DNA of 64,000 nucleotides from the NCBI GenBank assembly GCA_000310025.1, contig FN647938.1:681443-745442 (forward strand), given 5' to 3'. Position 1 is the first letter of the stretch; the number at the start of each line of letters is the position of its first letter. Positions 1 to 10,987 of this stretch are shown piece after piece. A program made the translations under genes and the position numbers. This stretch comes from Ectocarpus siliculosus (lineage: Eukaryota > Sar > Phaeophyceae > Ectocarpales > Ectocarpaceae). A model generated the notes under the pieces. It was not told the DNA's origin. It worked only from the letters and a program-made list of their open reading frames with translations, and ran no database searches.

Positions 1-265
1 CGAGGACCAACCACACTGGGTTTTTCTACTCGCTCCCTTGGATCGCCAGGGTTAGGCAAGAACACCAGCCACTACCTAGCATTGGAGGTTGCTGGGCCAT
101 CTCGATTCCGTCGGCCGCAACGGGATTTTCACCGCTTGGGGATGTCGTCTTCTCGCCACGAGCTCAAGTGCCTACCGCACCAACGGGATTACCCATTGTG
201 GCTGGTGGTGCACCAAAATCTGGCTGTAGCCACCCCAGCGTGGCAAATGGGGTTCACTTCGGGCT

Positions 266-688
266 TCACGGAGGACACGGGCGCCACGCAGGGCTGTCTT
301 TTCCATGCCACTCGCTGAAGTGCTTGACGCACCAGCGGGACAGGCCGTAACGCTTGTTGCTGCACCTCAGTCCACTTGAGGTGACCCAAGCCAGACAGAT
401 GGTGGGGTCCGAATCGGGCACCATGGTGACAGGGAGCAGGCCCCAAATGGGACTGTCTTTTTGGTGCCACTTGGGCCGGTGTTCGGCGCAGAAGCGAGAT
501 TCGCCAATACGATGCATGTTGCACCTCGTTCCAAAGACTGGCATCCTAGCTAGGCAAATGGACGACTTCACTTCGATCGTCGTGGCTGCAGGACGTGGGG
601 AGGGGGCGGATGGTGACACGTGGGGACAGGGAAAGATACCATATTCATCAAGGACAAGGGGCGTTCTAAGCATGCGGATCTCACCCAC
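266..688 (-). CDS. Repeated Cys/His-motif protein, partial
   Basis: This 140-codon open frame carries two copies of a small Cys/His motif of the form C-x10-C-x10-C-x2-H, about 53 residues apart. Copy one runs from CLARMPVFGTRC to RFCAEH, and copy two from CLAWVTSSGLRC to RWCVKH. Each is followed by a W-H-x-K-D-S-P stretch, so the unit is longer than the motif itself. Short single-domain motifs of this shape (C, then G-x-x-C, then YC/WC-x2-H) are common in eukaryotic proteins of unknown function and probably bind zinc; that is family-level inference. A third, decayed copy (ICHAG to RFWC) follows in another frame at about 190-265, so the 3' part is frameshifted or the true exon ends earlier. 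The start codon and further exons are unresolved. A related single-motif exon lies upstream at 1559-1648. Confidence 0.45.
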   Translation of the reverse strand: MGEIRMLRTPLVLDEYGIFPCPHVSPSAPSPRPAATTIEVKSSICLARMPVFGTRCNMHRIGESRFCAEHRPKWHQKDSPIWGLLPVTMVPDSDPTICLAWVTSSGLRCSNKRYGLSRWCVKHFSEWHGKDSPAWRPCPP

Positions 689-1558
689 GTTTAGCTAGGG
701 CAAGGGAAAAAAAAATGAACATAATCTCAACCATTTACATATCACACGCTCGTCTTCAATCTGTACACGGCAGCTGAGTGTCATGTTTCGACCACGACCA
801 CTCCCACGCTTGAGACCTTAACGCGACCCCCAACGTGACTTGCACATCAACTTGTATATAGTATTGAAAGAACGAAAATGCCTCACTCCGCTTATCGACA
901 ACAACGGCGGACACATTTGCGCGGGGAACAGGTGAACCAATGTTCTTGTGTCACGTCACGACCTAATGTACAAGAAAGATGCCTGTACCCGGGATTTTGA
1001 GAAAGGCAGTGCCGTTGACTGGTCGAAATGAATGGACAAGCGGCTTGCGTGTGCACCGCCTACCGAACCTACGATCGTTTCAGTTCTTCTCCCCACGTTG
1101 CTCAATGACGTGAACGATCATGTGCGGTTTGCACGGAAAATACATAAAATACATAAAACGAAGCTCGTTGCTTTGGGGGGTACGCCGGGATGCTGGAAAT
1201 TCCTCCCACAAAGACGATGGCTGCGGCCTGTGCCATGAGGTGCCCGACTGATCCACTGCTGCTGCAATAAGTCAAACTGAGGTCACACTCTACACAGCAC
1301 CCCCAGAGAAAGGGGGCACAACCATACACGTTGCCGGCCGGTGGTTGAAAGGGACTCGACTACACCTTTAAAACGCAGTGAGACCCAGGCCAGCTTTGCT
1401 TAGGGATAGCTGAGCATGACTCAGCGCAGTCCACACACCCCACGCCGACACCACACATGCTTGGCGCACCCAGTTGTACAGGGAGAATTGGGGTCAATAG
1501 CAGATGGAAACGCGAGCCGCAGCTGTTCAAGCAAAACGACGTATTCCCCTGAACGCAC

Positions 1559-1648
1559 CTTTCGGTTTGTGACGAAGACAGTACAGGGTGCCGGCCTTCG
1601 CTTTGAAGCCGCACGGGATACCTGTATTTTGCATACCCTGGCATGCGC
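1559..1648 (-). CDS. Candidate exon with one Cys/His motif
   Basis: This 90-nt stretch is bounded by a CAG acceptor and a GTGCGT donor. It is phase-symmetric (1/1) and encodes exactly one copy of the motif seen at 266-688: C-x9-C-x10-C-x2-H, from ACQGMQNTGIPC to TLYCLRH. A symmetric exon with a single motif suits a repeat family that expands by exon duplication. It may belong to the same minus-strand gene as 266-688, but the exons that would join them were not found. No function is assigned. Confidence 0.4.
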
Positions 1649-2118
1649 CTGAATCTGAACCGGAGAATATTTGGATGGGGGGTCGAATGTTGATGGGCCA
1701 AAAGATGAATAGCAAGAGTGCCTCGTGTTTACCAACAGATGCACATTCGTTAAAAGTGGTTGCACGAATTAACCCTCTCAAACATACCTACTACATCGCT
1801 GACCGGTGGCCGGCTTCTCTCCATGACTTGTTTCTTCGAAGCTGGTATGCGGCAACGTCCCCTCGCTGTCTTTTCACCTCTCACAAAGTCACACCACATT
1901 CTACATCGCGACCCCACATTGGAACTGTGCGCGTGGCCTGCCCACTATTTATCGGGAACCTATCATGTTGTGTAGGGGTGCGGCTGGGCCCGACAGCGAA
2001 ACGATTCTTGGTTTTCATGAAGTCAATGCAGGTAAACGATGAACCTACCAACGGCGGTTCCGCTCGGTTCTCTCCCAAGTCAACTGCAACGGGAGAGGTG
2101 GCAGTTGAATCTACATGG

Positions 2119-3080
2119 TCTATGTACTTACGATTCTTCTCCGTCGCCTCCTGGTGCTGCTTCTGCTGCTCCGACGAACCCGCCGCCGCCTTCTTGAGAT
2201 CGACGACAGAACCGCTGCCGGTGTCTCTGAGGTCGATGACAGAACCGCTGTCGGACTCGCTGTCCTCCTCGCTGTCTTTGGGAATCGCAGACACCGTATG
2301 GAGAGCGGCCAACAAACTCTTCTCCTGTTCCTTTGCGAGTTGACGAGTTGTTCGCCCCGTACCGTCGTTGAAGTAGTTGGCGCAGGACTTGAACTTGTAC
2401 TCCAAACCTGTCTCGGCAGGTGGTACATAGGGTTTACGGTAAAACGACGAGGAACGGCTCCACAACGTGTCAGGTGAGTGCATACCAGAGGTGGTGGCAA
2501 TACAGGTTCACGGCATGCGTGATATACGCTCGGAATTCTGTTTGGGCCACGGCGGGGGTCATGTCCTGCTTCAGCATCGGTAGAATATCTTTCAACCAGC
2601 TTCCAACAGCTCACCGTCGTCCTTGCAAACGTCAAACCAGAACCCGAAGCAGGCATCCACCACGCTGAAGTTGGGCACGCCCTTCCTCTTCTTCGCTGCT
2701 TTCATACCGTAGGCAAGAGTCTTGGCGTGGTTGGTCATCTCTAAGTCGCCGATCGTGCCCTTCATCTTGTTCAGTTCCTTCTCCGAAACCATTGCCAGGA
2801 AGTGTCGCTCGCCGGTGACGAAGTAGACGCAGCACACACCTTTTCTGTTGTTGACGTTCCTCCAGAGCCTGGGTACATCCTTGCGTAGGACCGTGACTCC
2901 TCCGGGTCCTCCTCCCTTGAATTGGACTTCGACATGGCCGTCACGGGGGGAAATTATCCTTGACCAATACTCCTGGATGGGATCGGCCTCGGGCACGCGG
3001 TTTCGCGGACGCGTTGTGAACTTCTTCTTCGCCGCCTTTTCGGCCTTGGGTTTGTTCCGAGGATTTGCTTGCTTCGTCAT
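2119..3080 (-). pseudogene. Uncharacterised ORF cluster with apparent frameshifts
   Basis: The first frame (3080 to about 2600) starts with a Lys/Ala-rich stretch, MTKQANPRNKPKAEKAAKKK, and continues as a globular segment rich in aromatic residues, including PIQEYWSRIISP and VVDACFGFWFDV. It stops at 2592. A coding-like helical segment then continues in another frame (LKDILPMLKQDM to HAVNLYCHHLW, about 2605-2490). A third frame (2483-2119) holds YKFKSCANYF followed by an acidic Ser/Asp tail with two SGSV(I/V)DL repeats. I found no intron that restores one frame across either break with matching phases, so this looks like a decayed gene or a mobile-element gene, or contains sequence errors. 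The family is not recognised. Confidence 0.4.
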
Positions 3081-3162
3081 CCTCGTTTGACAACGAACCC
3101 CACGCTCGGGCTACTCTGGTCTGCGAGAACCACAAGCGCTTCGGTGAAGCGAGAAGCGACAC

Positions 3163-6100
3163 CTAGAGAGGTGGACATCGGAGTACGGTGAGGACGGCAC
3201 GGCATGGCGAGGAAATGAGCACACCGGGCAGACAGGTGAGCGGCGTCAGGGTGTCAGATATATTGTTCCGTCAGGTGGCACAACATAAAGAACACTTAGG
3301 AGAGAGTGCAATTACATTAGACTACATAGTCAGCGCTGACCAATGGTCTAGTGGTCATCGTGCTTCTTAACGCCATGCAAGCAATTCGTGGTCTTAGAAG
3401 TACAGCCGACGAACTCCAGCATTCTTTGTCCCTCAATCTGGTGTTCCATTTCTCACCACCCAGGGGGGGCGGTATTGCTCACCTGGTGCAACATTTGCAT
3501 CGGCTTCCACGACATAGTTGTATCGGCGGAGGCAGCCAAGTTAAAATCAGCCAGCTTCACCATGATCGGAAACTACATCCCTTCTATTCAGCGACACATA
3601 CGGAGTACATCCGATGAAAATGACTTACGAGAGTGGTTGTGGGGCCACCTTTTCATCTCGGGCTATAATTCTATACCATATCCGGCTGAAAGGTACTCGT
3701 TCGTCGTGAATTCCTTAACGGTAATCGATTGATACTCCATGCACCTTCACAGAGCACGCCCGGTGTGGTGCACGCCTAGCTATTGGGTTCTCCCCAGACT
3801 ATTAGGCTCGTCGAGTCGGTTGGAGGGGCTTCAAAACCTTGTGCGTGTGAATGATGCCACGTTAGAGATGGGTACTACAGTATGTCACTACACCCAACAA
3901 ACACCCTGTGTACGCTAGTCTGTGAAACCCACCCACGGGCAACTCTTCGAAATGATTGACGACAACCAGCCGCCCAAAAGCGTATTTCAAGAGTGCGTCT
4001 GTCTGGTGTCTCTCCCTGTCGTGCCACTTCAACGGTCATATTCCTCCCTGTGGTCATATTCCTCCCTGTGGCTGAACAGACTACCCCCCCTGCACGACGA
4101 TGAGTACACCCCGTCCCCTGGTTGGAAGGATACCTTTCACTCGTATTGTGTGAATCTACCTCGGCAAATTAAGTTGACTTTGCAGCATCATGGGCGTGGG
4201 TGCATAGACGACGTCCATCAAACTATTGGGGCCTGCTTGCACGACGAAAGGGCTGCATCTCTTTTTTCACGCTGAGTGTAAACAGGCTGGGCAACATACG
4301 TATACTTGAACCTAAACAGACCGGGTTTCTTTGCAGCAAAAAATCTATGTTCACCAAGACAATTTAACTTGGTGTCCGCCAATCAGCTATATATCCCCGT
4401 TACTTGGCGCCTATCTATGTAGTTGGCGTCTTGTCTATTTTCGAGCATTTTATCGCATTTGGTGTACGCCCCGTTCTTCTAAGCACCGCATTCGAACCGA
4501 CCAGTTCACAGACCAACACACATCAGCCGGGAGCCCCGGCGGGGAGCTGCAACTGGCACATATCACACGTCCACAGCAGGATAGAACCAGCAGAGACTCT
4601 GTGTGCGTGCGAAGTTTCGCAACGACAACCCTGAGTGTCGATAACGAGCACGCGGCAGCGCCACGAAGAGCTCCAAACAGCGCGGAGGGAGGAGAGTATA
4701 TAGTGCAGTAGCATCACACAGACGCACACGCTTAGATGACATATGTCGCAGGCTACAGTAGTAATACCCACACGCAGGGATTGTCAACAATGTCCGTATT
4801 GGCTGAGAAAGGCCGATGTTATAGGTATTCTCTTGAATACAGCACAGTATACGATGTCACATACATACAACGTCATGAGCGATTTCAGTAGCCAAAAACA
4901 AAAAGGTTCAGTGTAGGGCTAAACGCGGTAGAAACTTCAACCTTGAAGAACAATACTTCAGGAAAGATATCTACAGCAGAACGATTCACTGATGAACGCG
5001 GTAGCTTCCGAAACGGTAGAATATTTCCAATTGAATATTTCCTATATAGAACGGTTCTCGGGAACGTTCTCAGTACAAGTCCCGATAAGAATGGTTCCAG
5101 AAGCGTTTTATGGAACAGCTTTTGGTCTTATAGCACGGTGTTGGTTCCCGGAACATTTTCGGAACGGTTTCGGAACGGTTCCGGACTGGTACTAAGGCTC
5201 TTCGTGGTCGTGCTTTCATCGGTAATCGCGAAAAGGCGGACCAGGCAGAGCGAACGCCCCCCACCGGAGCTCACTCTGTTTCCTGCCCAGCTCAACAATC
5301 TTCTCATTTCTCTTTGAACCAAATTCCGGTTGGTTGAAGACTCACGTCTACAGTGCACCTCCGCACACCTGTCAACAAGGTATGGCACACGCTCTGTGAT
5401 ATCTTGCTTGCTCACTGCTGCTACCACCGTAGCACAGGGGTCACTTTGAACAGATCGACTACTGACGTTATCAGCCTTTTATCTGGACTTCTTTTCAGCA
5501 GATCTGACGTTCAGCTGAATAAAACGCCAAGCAATCTAGCTGTTCTTGACGACACAATCTTGCAGACCCAAAGCCTCTGTTTTCCAACAGCGATCCATCC
5601 GTGCGTGTTTCTATATTGTCTGCGCGCCCTACTCTCACCAGACCAGTTCAAGTAACGTGATGGTGATGATGCTCTGTCATCTCCACATCTACTCTCTCTT
5701 CTTCGCTTTCTTCACTCCATATACCATCTGGTCTTATTCATGGCATAGAGGGAGGCCAAAATCAATGATCATCAATCATCTCGTTGGTATTTGGCGATCC
5801 TCATTGCAGCATATCTGCACGGCGGTGTTTCTTTGCCGCCGCGGTGACGACACCTGCTCTGGTGGCTCCTTCATCCAACGTTTTGAAAGCGTGCGGTCCT
5901 CAGATGGGTTTCACAAATGTATTATTAGCGGGTTTCACCTGTAATTACACTCCAAGACCTCTGTCCTATTTAGTCTGAAATACAAGGTCTCGGACGCGGG
6001 GGGCTAATACCGGTCTCTTTCCTCTTTTTCGTGCCGATGCCGAAGCAAATAATATACAAACTGTCTTGTTGAGTCTGTTACCCACAGAGGGGAAGTATTC

Positions 6101-7660
6101 GTGTATGCTGCTCGGGGAATCGTAGAATCACGCGTGTGGTGTGTCCGCTACCGCTATGAAACCATTGCTAATATTATGCCGGACTCGTATGCATATCTGT
6201 GGACAGAGATTCATGCATTGTGTTCATCAATAACGAGGAAAAAGAGAAAAACGGCATGTATTTTCAAGCATGGGCTTCCTTACCCGGTATGTTTCGACGA
6301 GAGTTGGCTCAGGTGCACGACCCTGGCATACGACACACGCTGCCCCTCGGTGTGTGAGAGCATCAACTAACTCATGCGTACACACGTAAGCACATCGCCA
6401 TCGGCCCAACACGCGTGCGGCGACGGCACGATGATCGCATCCCTCTACGCCTCCCTCCCCTCTGCCTGTCTCTGTCTCTATTTGCTCTCTCGTCTCTCTG
6501 TCTCACTTCACTCATCAACTCAGAATTTGCACACAATAGCCACATGGTATGCGAGGCGATCCTGCTGCTTGTCTTCAAACCATAGGGTGGCGAGGTCAGC
6601 GCAGCACTCGAGGTCAGAGTAGCGCTGAAGTAGAGGTTGGCCTTGCTTATTTTCGTGTGCATGGTGGCATCTGTCTCACGCTCACATTCCCTCTCTTCAC
6701 TCACTGTGTATCCCACTCTCAAACAGCGCCGAGTACCCTTTACATGAACTCGCGACTCGCGGTCTAGCGACACACCTGGCAGCCCGAAGATCGGCGGCTC
6801 TCGTGTTCACGGCGATGGAGAGACTGGTCCTCTGGGTGGATGAGGTGTGAGGCTGAAGGGAAGGTAGCGTGAATAAGGGTGTGCGAGTGAGAGACTCGTT
6901 GACACATGTTTTGCTGCAACTCCTGTGGGGCCCTACCAGAGACAAACGGTTTGACGCGGTGTAAACGAGGTACGTTGAACGATCAAGTGACCTCGCGCCG
7001 AGTTTCTGCTGCACGCGCTACGCTGAATGGAGGAGACGGGTGGAGGGAAGCGCGCGAGCGCAATACATGGCTGAGAAAGAGAAAACAAACAACTGTCCGG
7101 CGGGCATGGCTCTACAGTAGTGCTCCCGAGCCGGGGGGCGGGGGATGGTGTACTCGTGCGTTACACCCTCGGCTGACGGCGATTGCCATGCTTGCGGTTC
7201 AAGGCGCAGCCCCTTCCCTGTCTCCTCGTAGACAAAACCAAACCCAATGTCAGGGAACAATGAATGATCGTTCCGGGTCTATCGCTCGATTCTGAAGCAT
7301 TTACATGTAGGTTGGTGGACGCGTGGTTCGTATACCAGCAATTATGAATGGGATATCTACAGGATCGCCATCTTTCAGCTCACGTTTTTTTGTACCGTCT
7401 AGTGTAGACTAATGTTTTCGCGTTCGTGCAGGCCTAGATGGAGATTAAACCCTCGTATCGAATGTTTGCGGCGCTCGTCCGCGTTCTCTCCGCGCCCGTG
7501 GGCTTGGTACGGCGGCCGCAGGGCGCCGTTGTGCTCCTTTCAGTACTCTTGGCAATAAAGGGGACGAGACGCAATCAACCGTGGTTAGTAAGTGAATCGC
7601 GGGGCGTATGCAGATAGGAAAAACAGACTGCGGTTCACAGAGATCTCCTTCATTGTGTGA
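3163..7660. other. Gene-free stretch with repeat copy A
   Basis: No convincing exon was found on either strand. The stretch contains an 18-bp tandem duplication (ggtcatattcctccctgt, about 4037-4073), copy A of a dispersed repeat in two pieces (4523-4779 and 5585-5990), and a patch rich in GGAACGGTTCC-like words (5040-5200). The remaining ORFs are short and lack splice context. Confidence 0.5.
4523..5990 (+). repeat. Dispersed repeat copy A, interrupted
   Basis: The segment 4523-4779 resembles 14640-14960 and the front of copy C, with the shared words gtttcgcaacg and tacccacac-c-aggga. The segment 5585-5990 resembles the ends of copies B (15050-15475) and C (16130-16500), with shared gatccatccgtgcgtg, ctgcacggcggtg, ctttgaaagcgtg and cgcagatgggtttcac. 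The family consensus breaks at about 4779 and resumes at about 5585, which suggests an insertion of roughly 0.8 kb. No coding sequence or clear target-site duplication was seen. Confidence 0.5.
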
Positions 7661-7673
7661 CAAATGCGTGCAG

Positions 7674-8310
7674 CTTCCATGGAAGTAGACATTTACTTCC
7701 ACGGGGAGTGGTGTTGACTTCGATGGAAGCGGGTTGAATTGCAGTTCCATGGGAGCCGGCAAAGGAAGTGGCTTCCATGGAACATTCATAAGTTGACTTC
7801 CGTGCAAGTTAAGTTAGGGGTGGTCGACGATCGACTTCCTGGAAGTAGTGCCAACTGCATAGCTTCCATGGAAGTCGCTTGGTGAGCTTCCACACAAGTC
7901 AATTCAAGCTGCTTCCATGGAAGTGTCCCACCTTGGAGCAGCTTCCATGGGGCTTGGGGCAGCTTCCATGGGGGAGTTTGTTTCGACGTCGATGGGTTTA
8001 CCATGGCACAACTTCCTTCCGTGGAAGAGTATCAGCCGAGTCCAGCTTCCATCGAAGGCAGGAGCGATTCATATTTGAGCCTCGATTTTTTTTTCCATGG
8101 AAGTTGTGCGCGTTTATCAGCTGGCAGGGAAGTCATAGTCGGGACTTCCACATGGACGCTGTATTTCGCCAGCTTCCATGGAAGCATTTCACCCGCCAAT
8201 CAGCTTTCATGGAAGCCATCGCGAAGTACTTTCGTGCAAGCTTGCGCGGGACGCTTCCATGACTACATATCATTCACCAGAAGGGACATGTCCGCTTCCT
8301 TCCGTGGAGA
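7674..8310. repeat. Cluster of the 12-bp palindrome CTTCCATGGAAG
   Basis: About 20 exact or near copies of CTTCCATGGAAG occur within 640 bp. Exact copies start at 7674, 7863, 7912 and 8173. One- or two-base variants start at about 7694, 7718, 7772, 7835, 7887, 7942, 7963, 8017, 8046, 8094, 8204 and 8253. Spacing is irregular (12 to over 60 bp) and the intervening DNA is not repeated, so this is not a simple satellite. No coding exon explains the pattern. It could be a cluster of binding sites for a dimeric protein or the body of a non-autonomous element. Confidence 0.7.
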
Positions 8311-8319
8311 AGACTTGAG

Positions 8320-9535
8320 AACACACCACTTTCTGCTACAATTCACGCCTGTCGTGCAGGTGGTCTACCTGCTGCCTGATCTCCCTCACGTCACAAGTCT
8401 CGCTATTGTCATTGTTGAGCGCGGTGCCCGTGGTCTCGCCCGTGTTTCCGTGTGCCTCGAGTAACTCCTCGCTGCCGAGTTCGAGCGCCCTGTGCCTGAT
8501 GTATGCGCTTGCGGAAGTGGTGCCGACTACCTAGACCGCGGGCATATTGCCGTGCGTGGGTTAGTGGTTCAGATGGCAACCTCGTTAAACGTTTGGCTCT
8601 AGGCCATAGGTTTGAGTCTCTCCGGGAGTGAACCCTAGACCTTTCGCAAAGTTGTGAATGCACGTCGGACTGGTGGGAGAGTGCCGAAGACCGTTCTGGG
8701 TAATAATGAAAGCAATAGCACCACGGGAGGGTATGCATATGACCTCCGGCACTACCCCGGTTGGTACGTAAAAAACTGCTGCCGACAGGTGTCTAGCCCC
8801 CAGGATGTTGTGGACGAAAAATAGACAGTCTACACTATATCGCAGGATACGGGACACTGTTGTAGCACTTCGTACTTCTTGGTAGGGACTGACAGAGTAG
8901 ACCAGCCGTGTCCCAGCGTACACGGCTTCACAATCGCACGAAACGGGGTTGTTTTTGCGGCATAGTCTAGTGAAACGGCTAGATTGTTTTGGGGTCAGCT
9001 TGTTTCAACCAGCTTTCGATTCAATCCCATCCACGCACACGCTATAAGAAATATCCCTAGCAAGAGTTTGTCAGCTGGAGAGGCAAGCTCATAGGGTGTG
9101 TGCAAGTTCGAGCGGTGCTCAATCAATGACCGCGATGACGAAAGCGAGGCGAAGTTCCGGCAATGAAAGATAGATACACGAGAAGGACATACGTATTCTG
9201 CATACTTTACATACATGTGGGTGTTGCGTTTACTGCAGTTCCGAATGAGAGAAGACAATGATGATCGTCGCCGTGATGGAACATCCATCCGCACCAACAG
9301 CGTGACACACGTAGACATCACATCTCCCTCCCCCGTCCACGCAAAGGTAGTCAAATCGTCGGCGTTCGAGCCTTGAGTGCTTCTGTAGAGAACTGTGCGC
9401 CGCCAGTCTGTGAATATATCAATGTTGCAGCGCAAGGTGCGTCTCCGGAGCGGCTCATCAGAGCAAAGTCTAGTAGTGAACCAAGGCTTGATGCAAAATG
9501 AAATTCAAGCACATGTTGATGCGAATCAGCTGCCA
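8320..9535. other. Gene-free stretch
   Basis: I see no supported exon, RNA gene or repeat here. ORFs are short on both strands and lack matching splice sites. Confidence 0.4.
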
Positions 9536-9539
9536 GTTT

Positions 9540-10290
9540 TCATGAGGTAGTGACGTTTCCTAAGCTCGAACAGCCCAATGAACCTCCACGATCAATGAAG
9601 ACATACATACAGTTTCGAAGCTGCATGCAGTCATACATCGCTAGAGAATGACCCAGCACCCTGTTCCTCATATCTTGATCGTGCCCCCCCGAGGACCCCA
9701 GTCCGCCCGCCCGCACGAACGATTCCCACCCAATCTTCATCAGTCCGTTTCCGTCCTCTCGCCGCAATTTATGAGGACTACAGGCCTTCTTGAGTGAATA
9801 GCAGGACAACAAAAAGCCAAAATAATCTCCTATCCCAGTCACGCGGAACTGGCCGCCCGTCGAAACGGGGGGTGATTTAGGTCCGGAGGGTGAAGTAGGT
9901 CACAACAGACGCAAGCATGTAGCGTTCATCACCGCCTTCCTCGTACAGCAGTACTTAAAAGTTCGATGCGATCAGCAAGCACTCGTCGGGATATTTATAT
10001 GGCGAGGAACGTTGCTCTGAGCAGGAACACAAGGGAATGAAATGCCGAATAGCAACAGCTCAGACCAGAACTCACTGAACTCCTCGCAGCCCATTATGCC
10101 ATCCCTCGTGCCAGCGAACATCTCAATACCCAGAGCCTCTAACCCGCGACCGATAGTGCGACGTTCTGAGCAGAGACTGGAACCGAATACGGTTACGAAG
10201 GTGGCACCACCCAAAACCATAACGAGCACAACAGGTTTGGACCATTCGGAAGGGATACCAACCAGTACGGTTCATTCGGCGATAGTTACC
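9540..10290 (-). CDS. Candidate uncharacterised gene, weak
   Basis: Two minus-strand open segments have protein-like composition. One (about 10229-9972) includes a hydrophobic start (LVMVLGGATFVTVFGSSLC) followed by IGRGLEALGIEMFAGTRDG. The other (about 9870-9540) includes FRVTGIGDYFGFLLSCYSLK and NGLMKIGWESFVRAGGLG and ends at a stop at 9540. A possible acceptor (GGCCAG after a pyrimidine-rich stretch, about 9856) precedes the second segment. I could not find a donor that joins the two in frame. No family is recognised, and the segments could equally be relics of a mobile element. Confidence 0.25.
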
Positions 10291-10987
10291 CTGTGAAGTG
10301 ACGCCATGGTCCAGCTGGTGCTTGGTTCAACCAGGAAACTGACAGTCCCATCGTTCGGTTCAAGCAGCCATCTAGCCAGCCGAACCATCGCCGGTTCAAC
10401 CCCCGTCCCGAGAATAAAGATCCACCCGTGCTAGCCACATCCTTCTAGCATCCCCTAGCCCACTTGACACAGCCATCCACAGCCTAACCCAAGCAATCGA
10501 TAACCCAAGCAATCGACTTACTACGGCATCGGGCGATAGCAACGGCATTCAGGTGAGAGAGGTGGTGTGCGCATACGGAGAGCATGCACGGTAGCCGCCG
10601 GTCGAAGTGGTTCCATCTTGTGCCAACTGATTCAACGGTGACCTGAAACGAGGTATGTATGTAGACCGCAAGCAGTCTTCCAAGGAGAATGGAGAGAAGC
10701 AAGCTATCACGGTACCCTCTGTATGTGGTTCGCGTTCAAGGCGTTCGCATACTAGTCTATAGTGTGCATAAGTAGACAACTGTCTCGAACACGCTGAACC
10801 AAGGAAGAAGTGTGCCGAAGCGAACGTTGGCGAAGCTTCTGTTGCGGGATTCGCGATGGTTTGGCCGAAGAGAGAGATAGAAAGACATACGTAAGTCATC
10901 AACTAGCCACCGGTAACGATCGCCTAGACCACCCCGCTCGCGCTCATTTCTGCCCCATCCCCTCCCAATCCCAGCGTTGGAAGCAAG

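Noticed and set aside
7674-8310. CRISPR-like array
   Set aside because: Repeats are short palindromes with irregular spacing in eukaryotic DNA, and there is no cas context.
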